DNA from: VAZQ01 sp963721005
GTDB lineage: Bacteria; Pseudomonadota; Alphaproteobacteria; Rhizobiales; Xanthobacteraceae
Direction of reading: 5' to 3'
Assembly (NCBI GenBank): GCA_963721005.1
Contig: CAVRHR010000001.1
Coordinates: forward strand, 62,001-126,000
DNA: 64,000 nucleotides
In this document: one piece after another, positions 15,724 to 24,283 of the stretch
How the letters are laid out: each line of letters begins with the position of its first letter
Numbering within the stretch: position 1 is the stretch's first letter
Notes under the pieces: generated by a model
Database searches by the model: none
What the model was told of the DNA's origin: nothing
What the model saw: only the letters and a program-made list of their open reading frames with translations
Position numbers and translations under genes: made by a program

Positions 15724-16551
15724 TTATTTCTTCGGCTGGAAATACTTCAGGTCCGGGGCCGGCTGGCCGGGCCGCGTGGGCGACAGATAGCCCTGGTCGC
15801 TGATGACGTAGTTCTCCTTGCCCAGCATGACCTGGTGATTGTCCTCGGAGCAGACGAACTCGGACCACACCGGGTTGGGCTCGCGATAATAGCTGCGCAC
15901 CACCGTCCACGGCTTGGTCAACGCGTGATCGGTGGTGGTGATCTCGTCATGCAGGAGATTGAGATCGTTCTTGTCCAGATAGATCCGCTCCTTCACCACC
16001 GTCTCGTTGTCCTCGTGCAGCGGCAGGCCGCTCGCATCGAACGTGCGGGGGCCCTTGAGGCCGCGGGTCTCGACCTCGAGCACGTTGAGCTGGCCGGTCT
16101 TGCCCTCATCGAGCCAGCGGCCGATCGAATAGCCCGCATAGGACGGCTCGATCTCCGTCGGCCATTTGCGGCCGTCGGTGAAGATGCGGCGGAACTCGCT
16201 CATATAGGTGATCATCAGGTAGGTGGTGTCCGGCATGACGATGATCTCCATCGGCTGGTACATCACCATCGTGCGCGGCATGCCGGGCGGCAGGCATGTG
16301 GTCGGGTCCTTGATGCCGCTGGCGTGGCGCGCCAGGGTGGCCTGATAGATCGTCTGATATTGCGGGGTCAGCGGCGCCTGCTGCCCGGCGCCCGCCGGCT
16401 TGCCCGGATCCCAGGCCGCGTCCGTGTCCGCGCCCACGCCGACCCACTGACCCTTCAGGTTCGGATATTTCGCGTCCTGCGCGCGCGCGCCGGCGTTGAC
16501 GAAGAGCGCCGTCGCCAGCGCCATGGTGGTGATCGAGTTTCGCAGCAGCAT
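15724..16551 (-). CDS. Secreted protein of the YPDLKGQW paralog family (copy 1)
   Basis: A 275-residue exported protein: signal peptide to about residue 24 (VNAGARAQ), then the family opening KYPNLKGQW. Conserved landmarks follow in order: CLPPGMPR, the PMEIIVMPDTTY strand, FRRIFTDGRKWP, YAGYSIGRW, LEVETRGLKGPR, DASGLPLH, VVKERIYLDK, ITTTDHALTKPW, and a C-terminal APDLKYFQPKK. The layout belongs to a large uncharacterised group of secreted proteins abundant in soil bacteria; no catalytic motif is recognised. The next copy upstream (16595-17443) lies 43 bases away on the same strand. The window holds seven related genes. A role near exported oxidoreductases is inferred only from neighbours of other copies. 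Confidence 0.82.
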   Translation of the reverse strand: MLLRNSITTMALATALFVNAGARAQDAKYPNLKGQWVGVGADTDAAWDPGKPAGAGQQAPLTPQYQTIYQATLARHASGIKDPTTCLPPGMPRTMVMYQPMEIIVMPDTTYLMITYMSEFRRIFTDGRKWPTEIEPSYAGYSIGRWLDEGKTGQLNVLEVETRGLKGPRTFDASGLPLHEDNETVVKERIYLDKNDLNLLHDEITTTDHALTKPWTVVRSYYREPNPVWSEFVCSEDNHQVMLGKENYVISDQGYLSPTRPGQPAPDLKYFQPKK

Positions 16552-16594
16552 GTCGTTCCTCCCGTGTATGGCGAGCCCTGGCGCAACCGTTTCC

Positions 16595-17443
16595 CTATTG
16601 CGGCGCTCGATTGAAGCCTTCGAGCACCGGCACCGGCTGGTTCTTCTTGGTCGGCATCAGAAAGCCGTCCGCGCTGATGAAGTAGGTTTCCTTGCCGAGC
16701 GAGACATAGTGGTTGTCGGCGCCGCAATTGTTCTCCACCCAGACCGGATCGGGATCGCGGTTGTAGCTGCGGGTGATGGTCCATGGCCTCGCATAGGCAT
16801 GATCGATGGTGGTGACCTGGTCATGTAGGAGATTGCGATTGGCCTGGTCGAGAAAAATCCGCTCCTTGACGATGGTCTGGTTGTCGGCGTGCAAGGGCAG
16901 CCCGCTCGCGTCGAGCGAGCGTGGTCCCTTGAGGGAGCGGGTCTCCACCTCGAGCGCCCCGTAGCGGCCGGCGCCGTCGGGGTCGACCCAGCGGCCGATC
17001 GAATAGCCCACGAAGCTCGGCGTGAGCTGATCCGGCCAGCGCCGGCCGTCGGTATAGATGCGGCGGAACTGCGCCAGGTGATCGCTGCGGATATAGGTGA
17101 CATCCGGCGTGACGATGAACTCGAGCGGATCGTAGGCGATCATCACCCGCGGCATGCCGGCGGGCAGGCAATTGACCTGCGGATTGTATTCCTGGCCGCC
17201 GGACTTGGTGATGTCGAGGTTGGTCTCGAACACGGCCTGGTATTCCGGCGTGAGCGGCGCCTGCTGCCGCAAGCCCGCGGGCTTGGTCGGATCCCATTGG
17301 GCGGCGCCCGGCCGCACCCAGGTGCCGGCGATATCGGGATACTTCACATCATGCTTTGCCGCATCGAGGGGCGCAGCCCCGGTCGCGCCGGTGGCGAGAG
17401 CCGCCCCGAGCGAGATTGCCGCAAGCAGGCATCGATCACGCAT
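16595..17443 (-). CDS. Secreted protein of the YPDLKGQW paralog family (copy 2)
   Basis: A 282-residue exported paralog. The signal peptide spans about residues 1-22 and the mature start reads KYPDIAGTWVRPG. It keeps CLPAGMPRVM, FRRIYTDGRRWP, FVGYSIGRW, LEVETRSLKGPR, DASGLPLH and IVKERIFLDQ. The ending differs: the C-terminus is PVPVLEGFNRAPQ instead of the DLKYF form, so it has diverged more at its end. It is probably first in a two-gene transcript with copy 1. Confidence 0.82.
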   Translation of the reverse strand: MRDRCLLAAISLGAALATGATGAAPLDAAKHDVKYPDIAGTWVRPGAAQWDPTKPAGLRQQAPLTPEYQAVFETNLDITKSGGQEYNPQVNCLPAGMPRVMIAYDPLEFIVTPDVTYIRSDHLAQFRRIYTDGRRWPDQLTPSFVGYSIGRWVDPDGAGRYGALEVETRSLKGPRSLDASGLPLHADNQTIVKERIFLDQANRNLLHDQVTTIDHAYARPWTITRSYNRDPDPVWVENNCGADNHYVSLGKETYFISADGFLMPTKKNQPVPVLEGFNRAPQ

Positions 17444-17518
17444 GACTTTCCCTTCAATCGCCCTGTCGCTGTCTTGATACTTCTGAGTCGCAATACTTCG
17501 GCTTGATCAAACGCAAAC

Positions 17519-17543
17519 GGCGGCGCTCGACACGAGCGCCGCC
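17519..17543 (-). terminator. Eleven-base-pair hairpin after the DUF6152 gene
   Basis: GGCGGCGCTCG pairs perfectly with CGAGCGCCGCC across a three-base loop. It lies 70 bases past the stop of the DUF6152-type gene and a T-containing stretch (CGTTTGCGTTTG) follows on the minus strand. It is probably a terminator separating that gene from the paralog pair. Confidence 0.55.
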
Positions 17544-17612
17544 GCCGGCGTAATCGAGCCAATCAGGTTTCGGGCGAGCGCACCCGCGCCCGACCGGCCC
17601 CTGGTTTGCCAA

Positions 17613-17993
17613 TCAATGCGTGACGATCGGCTGGCCGCTGGAGAAGTTGGTCTTCTTCTCCGACCAGGCGCCGCCGGGCGCGCCGCTGCGCAGCGGATCG
17701 ATGGTCATCTTCAGCTGGTCACCCGCCTTGAGGGTCTTGCTCGCCCAGCCTTCGCGGACGAGAGCGCTCGGGCTCGCGCCTTCCAAATTCCAGGTCGTGG
17801 AGGCGCCGTCCGTGCCCTTCACCTCGAGGAGGATGAAGGTGTGCGGGCTGGTGAACTTGAATTCGGTCACCGTTCCCTGCAATTCCATCGGATGATCCTG
17901 ATCGAACATCGCGAATGAGTGATGCGCGAACACCGCGCCGCCCGCCACGATCAGTGCCACGCCTGCCAACAAAGCCGTGCTTAACCGTCCCAT
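17613..17993 (-). CDS. DUF6152 family exported protein
   Basis: A 126-residue protein with a signal peptide (LLAGVALIVAGGAVFA) followed at once by HHSFAMFD, then GTVTEFKFTSPHTFI, TWNLEGASPSALVREGW and LKAGDQLKMTIDPLRSGAPGG. This order is characteristic of DUF6152 proteins. The histidine pair right after the cleavage site could bind a metal, but the function is unknown. The ATG at 17993 has GGGAG at a good distance; ATG 17999 and a longer form to 18089 are less likely because the signal peptide would be buried. Such proteins often occur in the same soil bacteria as the adjacent secreted paralogs. Confidence 0.78.
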   Translation of the reverse strand: MGRLSTALLAGVALIVAGGAVFAHHSFAMFDQDHPMELQGTVTEFKFTSPHTFILLEVKGTDGASTTWNLEGASPSALVREGWASKTLKAGDQLKMTIDPLRSGAPGGAWSEKKTNFSSGQPIVTH

Positions 17994-18170
17994 GCGCATT
18001 CTCCCGTCTGCTGCTTCACCAATGATTTGATTGGGACCAACCCGGCCACGTTGGGCCAGCTTGGCCGCTCTTCCGTCTTTGGAAGTCACTTGATATCACA
18101 TTCCCGATACCAGCGCCATATCCTCGAACGGGCCTGTACAGGCTTGGCTCCGCGGCCCCGGTTTTGGGCG

Positions 18171-19205
18171 TCAGGGCACGCCGCTCGCGCGGAAATTCGT
18201 CAGGGCGGCGGCGAGACGTCGCCAGTCGAGCTCGCTCGCCGGCAAGCCGAACCGCAGCCACGCGGGCTCGCCGGCAAAGCGGCGCACCAGGATGCCGGCG
18301 CGTCCGAGATGGTGGAACAGCTCAGGCGCCACCTGAACGCGCGCCAGCCGGAACAGCGAGGTGCCGCCGGCGACCTCCAGGCCGGCCGCGATCAGGGATT
18401 GATCGAGACGGCGGGCGGCTTGCGCGAGCCTCAAGCCTGTCGCCTCGGCCCAGGACCGATCCGCCAAGGCGGCCGCACCGACCGCGAGCGCGGGTCCGGC
18501 CACCGCCCACAGACCTAGCTCGGCGCGCAAGCGCGCCGCAATGGCAGGGCTCGCGAGCGCAAAGCCGAGCCGCAGCCCGGCGAGCCCGAAGAATTTTCCG
18601 AACGAGCGCAGCACCACGATATTGGGCCGATCGCAATCCGGGGCGAGGCTCGCGCCGGGCGCGCCTACATCCATGAAGGCCTCATCCACCACCAGGAGGC
18701 CGCCCGCCGCCTGCAGGTCGTGCGCGCAGCTCAGCAACGCTTCGCGCGGCACCATGCGCCCATCCGGATTGTTGGGATTGACCACGACCGCCAGCGCCGC
18801 ATGGCGCAGGTCCTCCAGGCCGGTCGCCTCCTCGACCTGATGCGCGGCTCGGGCGGCGGCTGGGGCGTGCTCCGCGTAGGTCGGGCTCAGCACCGCGGCC
18901 CGCCCCGGCCGCACCAGGCGCGCCACCAGGGGCAGCAGGATCTGGCTGCCCGGTGCCGGCACCACATGGGCGGCGGACGGCGCCCCATAGGCTTGCGCCG
19001 CGATGGCGGCCAGCCGGTCGAGCGCAGCCGGCTCGGGCAGCCGGGCGAACAGCTCTGCCGGCAATTGCGGGATCGGGTACGGATAGGGATTGATCCCGGT
19101 CGACAGGTCGATGAAAGGTTCGGGGGCGCCCGGAAACAGAAGCCGCGCGGCGCCGAGATCGCCGCCATGCTCGATCGGCGCCGCATCGGTCTGCTTCACC
19201 TCCAT
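18171..19205 (-). CDS. cobC: Threonine-phosphate decarboxylase (CobC; CobD of Salmonella)
   Basis: A 344-residue PLP enzyme of aminotransferase fold type I that makes (R)-1-amino-2-propanol phosphate for the nucleotide loop of cobalamin. Key segments are HGGDLG near the N-terminus, DLSTGINPYPYP, NPNNPDGR, VVDEAFMDV, and SFGKFFGLAGLRLGFA with the PLP lysine. It faces cobD with only ten bases between the two start codons, so each promoter must lie within or beyond the other gene. A longer form starting at 19259 would overlap cobD and adds unconserved residues, so the ATG at 19205 is chosen. The name follows the Pseudomonas denitrificans/Rhizobiales convention. Confidence 0.88.
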   Translation of the reverse strand: MEVKQTDAAPIEHGGDLGAARLLFPGAPEPFIDLSTGINPYPYPIPQLPAELFARLPEPAALDRLAAIAAQAYGAPSAAHVVPAPGSQILLPLVARLVRPGRAAVLSPTYAEHAPAAARAAHQVEEATGLEDLRHAALAVVVNPNNPDGRMVPREALLSCAHDLQAAGGLLVVDEAFMDVGAPGASLAPDCDRPNIVVLRSFGKFFGLAGLRLGFALASPAIAARLRAELGLWAVAGPALAVGAAALADRSWAEATGLRLAQAARRLDQSLIAAGLEVAGGTSLFRLARVQVAPELFHHLGRAGILVRRFAGEPAWLRFGLPASELDWRRLAAALTNFRASGVP

Positions 19206-19215
19206 GTGAGATTCG

Positions 19216-20184
19216 ATGGCCGCCGCACTCACCCTCCTCGCCCTCCTGCTCGAGCTCATGATCGGCTATCCGGACCGGCTGGTGCGCCTGATCGGCCATC
19301 CGGTGACCTGGATGGGCGCCCTGATCGGTGCCCTGGATCGTGGCCTCAACCGCGAAGCCGCCGCCCCCAGGACGCGGCGGCTGGCCGGGTTGGTCGCGGT
19401 CCTGATCCTGGTCGCGGTGGTCGGCACCATCTCATTCCTGCTCTGGCGCGGCCTGTCGTGGCTGCCGTTCGGGTTCATCGCGACAGCGCTCACGGCAAGC
19501 TCGCTCTTGGCCCAGCGCAGCCTGCATGCGCATGTGGGGCGCGTCGCCACCGCCCTCGAGGAGCCCGGGGCGGTGGCCGCCCGTGCGGCAGTATCGCACA
19601 TCGTCGGCCGCGACGCCGCCGCGCTCGATGAGGCCGGCGTGGCGCGGGCCGCAATCGAAAGCTTGGCGGAGAATTTCTCCGACGGCGTGGTGGCACCCAC
19701 CCTGTGGATGGCGATCGGAGGCTTGCCGGCCGCCGCCGTCTACAAGGCGATCAACACCGCCGACAGCATGATCGCCTTTCGCACGCCCCGCCACGCCGCG
19801 TTCGGTTGGGCAGCGGCCCGGCTCGACGATCTCGTCAACCTGCCGGCGTCGCGGCTCGCCGGGCTGTTGATCGTGGCGGCCGCCGGCCTCACCAAGGGGG
19901 CTTCGCCGGCGGGCGCCTGGCGGGCGCTGTGCCGCGATGCCCATCGGCACCGCTCCCCCAATGCGGGCTATCCGGAAGCCGCCATGGCGGGAGCGCTCGG
20001 GTTGATGCTGGCGGGGCCGCGCCGCTATGGCGGGATCACGGTCGACGACGCCATGATGGGCGAGGGAAGACGCACGGCCGATGCGGCCGACATCAGGGCG
20101 GCGCTCAGGCTCTACCGGCATGCCGACGCGATCCTGATCGGGCTCGTCGCCGTCGCAGCCTTGGGCGTCATCGCGACAGGCTGA
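19216..20184 (+). CDS. cobD: Adenosylcobinamide-phosphate synthase (CobD; CbiB of Salmonella)
   Basis: A 322-residue membrane protein that attaches aminopropanol (phosphate) to adenosylcobyric acid, the step fed by CobC. Conserved motifs: GHPVTWMG, SHIVGRD, ESLAENFSDGVVAP, YKAINTADSM, and HRSPNAGYPEAAMAGALG. Hydrophobic segments at residues 1-15, 55-80 and the C-terminal end fit the polytopic family. Its stop overlaps the end of the oppositely oriented cobQ by 17 bases. Confidence 0.92.
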   Translation: MAAALTLLALLLELMIGYPDRLVRLIGHPVTWMGALIGALDRGLNREAAAPRTRRLAGLVAVLILVAVVGTISFLLWRGLSWLPFGFIATALTASSLLAQRSLHAHVGRVATALEEPGAVAARAAVSHIVGRDAAALDEAGVARAAIESLAENFSDGVVAPTLWMAIGGLPAAAVYKAINTADSMIAFRTPRHAAFGWAAARLDDLVNLPASRLAGLLIVAAAGLTKGASPAGAWRALCRDAHRHRSPNAGYPEAAMAGALGLMLAGPRRYGGITVDDAMMGEGRRTADAADIRAALRLYRHADAILIGLVAVAALGVIATG

Positions 20185-21625
20185 GGAGGCGATCGAGGTC
20201 GATATGCCGGGCGAGATGCGCGGCGAGACGATCGAGCGTCGCATCGATCAGGCCTTCGTAGCCGATGGCGGCGGGGCCGGCCGCAAAACGCTTAAGCCAG
20301 GCGGCGCGCTGCCGGTCATCGCCGAAGATTCCGTGGATGTAGCTGCCGATCACCTGGCCGTCGGCCGAGACCGCGCCCTCCGGCGTGCCATCGGCGAGCC
20401 GCGCGAACGGCCGGGCACAATCGGCGCCTTGCGTCACCCCCATATGCATCTCGTAGCCGGTGACCGGAACGCCATCGTGGGTGGTGCCGGTGACCGGCTC
20501 GAGCCGCTTTTCGGCCGACAGCACGGTCTCGACCGCGAGCAGGCGCAGTCCCTCCGCGTTGCCGGCCGGACCTTCGATGCCGGCTGGATCGCGGATCGCG
20601 CCGCCGAGCATCTGGTAGCCGCCGCACAGGCCGAGCACCACGCCGCCGCGCCGCCGGTGCGCCGCGATGTCCACATCGAAGCCGGCCGCGCGTAGCGCGC
20701 CCAGATCCGCGATGGTGGCTTTGGAGCCCGGCAGGATGACCAGATCGGCATCGCCCGGCAGCGCTGCGCCCGGCCGCGCCCGCACGATCTCGACCGCGGG
20801 CTCCGCCTCGAGCGGATCGAGATCGTCGAAATTGGCGATGTGCGGCAGGATCGGCACCGCGATGCGCAGCCGCGCCTTCGGCTTGGCGGCCGGCGCGCGC
20901 TCGAGCGCGAGCGCATCCTCGGCCGGCAGCAGCCGAGCGTCCGGAAAGTGCGGGATCAAACCGAGCGGCGCCCAGCCGGTGGCATTCGCGATCATCGCCA
21001 TGCCGTCGGCGAACAGCGCCGGATCGCCGCGGAATTTGTTCACCAGAAAGCCGCACACCAGCGCGGCGTCGGCCGCCTCGATCACCGCCTTGGTGCCGAC
21101 CAGGCTCGCGATCACGCCGCCGCGGTCGATGTCGCCGATCAGCACCACCGGCACGTCGGCGGCGCGCGCGAAGCCCATATTGGCGATGTCATGCCGCCGC
21201 AGGTTCACTTCCGACGCGCTGCCCGCGCCCTCGACCAGCACAATGTCGGCTTCCTGCTTGAGCTGGCCGTAGCTCTCCAGCACGAATTTCATCAGCTGGG
21301 GTTTCAGCATCTGATAGTCGGCCGCCTTGGCGGTGCCGTAGACGCGGCCCTGCACCACGATCTGCGCCCCGACCTCGCTCTGCGGCTTGAGCAGCACCGG
21401 ATTCATATGCACGCTCGGCGCCACGCGCGCGGCGCGCGCCTGCAACGCCTGGGCGCGGCCGATCTCGCCGCCGTCGGCAGTCACTGCCGCATTGTTGGAC
21501 ATGTTCTGCGACTTGAAGGGCCGCACCTTAAGGCCGCGGTTCGCAAAGGCGCGCGCGAGGCCGGCGACGATCAGCGACTTGCCGACGTCCGAGCCGGTGC
21601 CCTGGAACATGAGGGCGCGCGCCAC
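20168..21625 (-). CDS. cobQ: Cobyric acid synthase
   Basis: A 485-residue glutamine- and ATP-dependent amidase that converts adenosylcobyrinic acid a,c-diamide to cobyric acid. The N-terminus VARALMFQGTGSDVGKS is the P-loop of the family; ILPHIANFDD and ILPGSKATIADL follow. The class I glutamine amidotransferase domain carries the nucleophile in VLGLCGGYQMLG and the C-terminal YEMHMG and GSYIHGIF. I use the GTG at 21625, two bases after the cobO stop, because homologues start exactly at this MARALM position; the next ATG is six codons in. The frame continues open upstream through cobO in another phase, which is not a fusion. Confidence 0.92.
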   Translation of the reverse strand: MARALMFQGTGSDVGKSLIVAGLARAFANRGLKVRPFKSQNMSNNAAVTADGGEIGRAQALQARAARVAPSVHMNPVLLKPQSEVGAQIVVQGRVYGTAKAADYQMLKPQLMKFVLESYGQLKQEADIVLVEGAGSASEVNLRRHDIANMGFARAADVPVVLIGDIDRGGVIASLVGTKAVIEAADAALVCGFLVNKFRGDPALFADGMAMIANATGWAPLGLIPHFPDARLLPAEDALALERAPAAKPKARLRIAVPILPHIANFDDLDPLEAEPAVEIVRARPGAALPGDADLVILPGSKATIADLGALRAAGFDVDIAAHRRRGGVVLGLCGGYQMLGGAIRDPAGIEGPAGNAEGLRLLAVETVLSAEKRLEPVTGTTHDGVPVTGYEMHMGVTQGADCARPFARLADGTPEGAVSADGQVIGSYIHGIFGDDRQRAAWLKRFAAGPAAIGYEGLIDATLDRLAAHLARHIDLDRLLSLSR

Positions 21626-21627
21626 GG

Positions 21628-22242
21628 TCAAAATTCGATGCCGGCCTGCGCCTTCACGCCGGCCGCAAAATGATGCTTCACCAGCGTCATCTCGGTGACC
21701 AGGTCGGCGGCCTCGATCAATTTGGGCTTGGCGTTGCGGCCGGTGACCGCCACGTGCAGGCCGCTGCGGCGCCCGGCGAGCGCGGCCACCACCGCGTCGA
21801 GATCGAGATACTCGTAGCGGAGCGCAATGTTGAGCTCGTCGAGCACCACCAGTCCGAGGCCCGGATCGGCCATCAGCTCGAGCGCCTTCCCCCAAGCGCG
21901 CTCGGCCGCCGCGATGTCGCGCTTGATGTCCTGGGTCTCCCAGGTGAAGCCTTCCCCCATGGTGTGCCAGGACACCCGGTCCCCGAACGCCCCGAAGGCG
22001 TCGCGCTCGCCGGTTTGCCAGGCACCCTTGACGAATTGCACCACGCCGACCCGGTGGCCGCGGCCGAGCATGCGCAGCGCCAGCCCGAAAGCGGCCGTGG
22101 ATTTGCCTTTGCCGGTCCCGGTATGGACGATGAGCAAGCCCTTCTCGATGGTCTTGCCCGCTACCTCGGCATCCTGCACCGCCTTGCGCTTGGCCATCTT
22201 GGCGCGATGGCGCTCGGCTTCGGCCTCGTCGACCGCACTCAT
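21628..22242 (-). CDS. cobO: Cob(I)yrinic acid a,c-diamide adenosyltransferase
   Basis: A 204-residue CobA/CobO/BtuR-type adenosyltransferase that adds the upper 5'-deoxyadenosyl ligand. The ATP-binding P-loop is HTGTGKGKSTAAFG (about residues 36-49), with VGVVQFVKG, WHTMGEGFTWETQD and LVVLDELNIALRYEYL following as in the family. It lies between cobP and cobQ on the minus strand with gaps of 10 and 2 bases. Confidence 0.93.
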   Translation of the reverse strand: MSAVDEAEAERHRAKMAKRKAVQDAEVAGKTIEKGLLIVHTGTGKGKSTAAFGLALRMLGRGHRVGVVQFVKGAWQTGERDAFGAFGDRVSWHTMGEGFTWETQDIKRDIAAAERAWGKALELMADPGLGLVVLDELNIALRYEYLDLDAVVAALAGRRSGLHVAVTGRNAKPKLIEAADLVTEMTLVKHHFAAGVKAQAGIEF

Positions 22243-22252
22243 GTTTCACGCG

Positions 22253-22774
22253 TCATTCGATCGGACGTCCTTTCACGAACAGCGGCAGCCCGGCCACCAC
22301 CAGCACCACGTTGTCGGCCTGCGCCGCGATCCGCTGGTTGAGCCAGCCCTGCAGGTCGCGGAAGCGGCGCGCCAGCGCGTTGTCGGGCACGATCCCGGAG
22401 CCGACCTCGTTGGCCACCATGACCACCGGCGCCGTGGCTTTGTGCAGTGCCCGCGCGAGCCGGTCAAACTCCGCCTCGATCGGCGCATCCGCCATCATGA
22501 GGTTGGAGAGCCAGAGCGTCAAACAATCGACCAGGATCGGCGCGCTTCCGGGCGCGGCGAGCCCCGCGGCAAGGTCGCGCGGCGCCTCGACCGTGGTCCA
22601 GCCGGCGCCGCGGCGGGCCCGGTGCGCTTCGATGCGCGCCGCCATCTCGGCATCGAGCCCCTGCCCGGTCGCCACATAGGTCCAAGGCGGCGGCAGCGTT
22701 GTGATGATGCTCTCCGCATAACGGCTCTTGCCGGAGCGCGCGCCGCCGAGCACGAGCGTGAGGCGGGGGGTCAC
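22253..22774 (-). CDS. cobP: Adenosylcobinamide kinase / adenosylcobinamide-phosphate guanylyltransferase
   Basis: A 173-residue bifunctional enzyme that phosphorylates adenosylcobinamide and transfers GMP to it. The P-loop GGARSGKSRYAES lies at residues 10-22; TYVATGQGLDAEMAARIEAHRARRG holds the guanylated-histidine region, and LVDCLTLWLSNLM and VANEVGSGIVP are diagnostic. It leads the cobP-cobO-cobQ transcript. No cobalamin riboswitch box is visible in the 313 bases before it. Confidence 0.92.
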   Translation of the reverse strand: MTPRLTLVLGGARSGKSRYAESIITTLPPPWTYVATGQGLDAEMAARIEAHRARRGAGWTTVEAPRDLAAGLAAPGSAPILVDCLTLWLSNLMMADAPIEAEFDRLARALHKATAPVVMVANEVGSGIVPDNALARRFRDLQGWLNQRIAAQADNVVLVVAGLPLFVKGRPIE

Positions 22775-23087
22775 AATGCTGCTCTGGCGGGCTTTGGCTT
22801 ACGTCCCGCCAGCGAGACGGCCGCGACGCGGGGCAAGGCCACCGCAAAATCGGAAGGTTCGGTGCCTGCACCAGCGTCGTCCCGGCCAAGGCCGCGAAGC
22901 GGCCGCAGAGCCGGGACCCATACTTCGCAGTGAATCGAGAGGACACGGCGTATGGGTCCCCGCTTTCGCGAGGACGACCTCGGGAGAGGCCTCCCGGAAT
23001 GTGACTCGTCGGATGTGTGAAACTCGCAGAGCAGCGCCCGCGGCGGGCGCAGCATCGGCCGGATATCAGGCGGTCCGCTGCCGAACC
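22775..23087. other. Intergenic region with a palindromic element
   Basis: About 313 bases between the start of cobP and the end of the PEBP-family gene. The middle third is the dispersed palindrome at 22875-22978. The rest must contain the minus-strand promoter of cobP; no clear -35/-10 pair was recognised. Confidence 0.4.
22875..22978. repeat. Dispersed palindromic repeat
   Basis: Outer arms CGTCGTCC (from 22875) and GGACGAC (to 22978) enclose GGGACCCATA (22912-22922) and TATGGGTCCC (22951-22960), with a further small stem GGCCGC...GCGGCC. Elements with CGTCGTCCCGG...GGGACCCATA arms are common in Bradyrhizobium-like genomes. Located upstream of cobP on the minus strand. Confidence 0.7.
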
Positions 23088-23585
23088 TCATCGCTTGAAC
23101 AGCCCCATGATGGTCGCCTTCGCCAGCGTATTGAAATGCAGATTGAATCCGACCACCGCCGCCGAGGTGTCGGGCTTCACGTCGAGCTTGTCGGCCTTCA
23201 CGGCGAACACAGTGAACAGATAGCGGTGCGGATGGTCGCCCTGGGGCGGGCACGGGCCGCCATAGCCGGGCGCGCCGAAATCGGTGCGGGTCTGCAACGC
23301 GCCCGCCGGCAGCTTGCCGCCCGCGCTGCCGGCGCCTTGCGCAAGCTCGCTCACATCCGCCGGGATGTTCACCACCAGCCAGTGCCAGAAGCCCGATCCG
23401 GTCGGCGCGTCGGGGTCGTAGCAGGTGATGGCAAAACTTTTTGTGCCCGTCGGCGCGTCGGACCACCGAAGATGCGGCGACTTGTTGCCGCCGGCGCAGC
23501 CGAAGCCGAAATCGGCCGACAGGATGAAATCCTTCGGCAGATAGTCGCCGTCCCGGAAGCTGTTGCTGGTGATGGCGAACCCCAT
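23088..23585 (-). CDS. YbhB/YbcL family PEBP-like protein
   Basis: A 165-residue protein of the phosphatidylethanolamine-binding (Raf kinase inhibitor-like) family. The anion-binding motifs are CYDPDAPTGSGFWHWLV (about residues 55-71) and GGPCPPQGDHPHRYLF. No signal peptide is present, so it should be cytoplasmic. The bacterial members have no well-defined substrate. It sits between cobP and the cobalamin riboswitch with no evident link to cobalamin synthesis. Confidence 0.9.
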   Translation of the reverse strand: MGFAITSNSFRDGDYLPKDFILSADFGFGCAGGNKSPHLRWSDAPTGTKSFAITCYDPDAPTGSGFWHWLVVNIPADVSELAQGAGSAGGKLPAGALQTRTDFGAPGYGGPCPPQGDHPHRYLFTVFAVKADKLDVKPDTSAAVVGFNLHFNTLAKATIMGLFKR

Positions 23586-23674
23586 GTGCGGTCTCCTTTC
23601 GTTGCAAGCATCGCCCGAGTGAAGCGTAGGCCGTTGGCCGCTGGCGCGACATCATGTGTACATGCAACGCGCGC

Positions 23675-23759
23675 TTGACGAATCGTCCCTGCCCGGACTA
23701 TTCACGAAATTGAAACTGGCGATTTGCGCCCGGCGCGGCGTTCCGCGCCTTTTTTATTC
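23675..23759 (+). ncRNA. Candidate small RNA with promoter and intrinsic terminator
   Basis: TTGACG at 23675-23680 and TATTCA at 23699-23704 are separated by 18 bases, a fair sigma-70 promoter. A textbook intrinsic terminator follows: GGCGCGG (23732-23738), loop CGTT, CCGCGCC (23743-23749), then six T and ATT. The implied transcript is about 45-50 nt from near 23711. No plus-strand gene ends just upstream to explain the terminator. It could alternatively be the remnant of a lost gene or a decoy ahead of the riboswitch. Confidence 0.4.
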
Positions 23760-23987
23760 GCGCTCGGCAACGTCTGTTGTTCCGTGGGTCACGAGCGCGC
23801 TGTCGACCATTGCGCGGACTGCATGGCTCTCTGCTCCCAGTGATGGTGGTGTATTGCTTCCTCATTGTATTTTCAATGAAGGAAGCACGGAAGCGCGCCT
23901 GGAGCCATGCGTTCTCGTCTGGCCATTTGGCCGAATTCGGCCGGCATTGACAAGGCGCACACCGGGGCCGTTAAGTGAGGGAGATCG

Positions 23988-24190
23988 ACGGTCTCTCACG
24001 TGAGAGCGAACAGGGAATGCGGTGAAGGAACGGGAACCTGGTTCCCAAATTCCGATTCCGCAGCTGCCCCCGCAACTGTAAGCGGCGAGCCCGAACCACA
24101 GAGCCACTGGGACAATCCCGGGAAGGCGGTGACGGGCGGTGACCCGCGAGCCAGGAGACCTGCCGTCGATTCGGTCGTGGAGCCGGGCGG
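23988..24190 (+). ncRNA. Cobalamin (B12) riboswitch
   Basis: An AdoCbl-type riboswitch. Conserved elements appear in order: GAACAGGGAATGCGGTGAA (24008-24026), the CTGCCCCCGCAACTGTAAGCGG core, GCCACTG (24103-24109), GGGAAGGCGG, and the B12 box GAGCCAGGAGACCTGCC (24148-24164). It lies about 95-120 bases before the DUF1636 gene that starts the cobW-cobN-cobG-cobH-cobI-cobJ run, so binding of the end product should shut off that operon. A GC-rich stretch at 24176-24215 could form the expression platform. Boundaries are approximate. Confidence 0.93.
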
Positions 24191-24283
24191 GGTGCCTCGG
24201 CGCCAGGTCAATTCGCATTCGGCACCCGAGCCGGGACCTTGTCGTCCCGCGGAGTCGCACGGGTGGGGTTCAGCGAACGCGAA

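Noticed and set aside
20168..22249. Apparent 693-codon cobO-cobQ fusion on the minus strand
   Set aside because: The upstream part is out of phase with cobO and only reads through it. The cobQ start at 21625 matches the family and cobO has its own complete frame.
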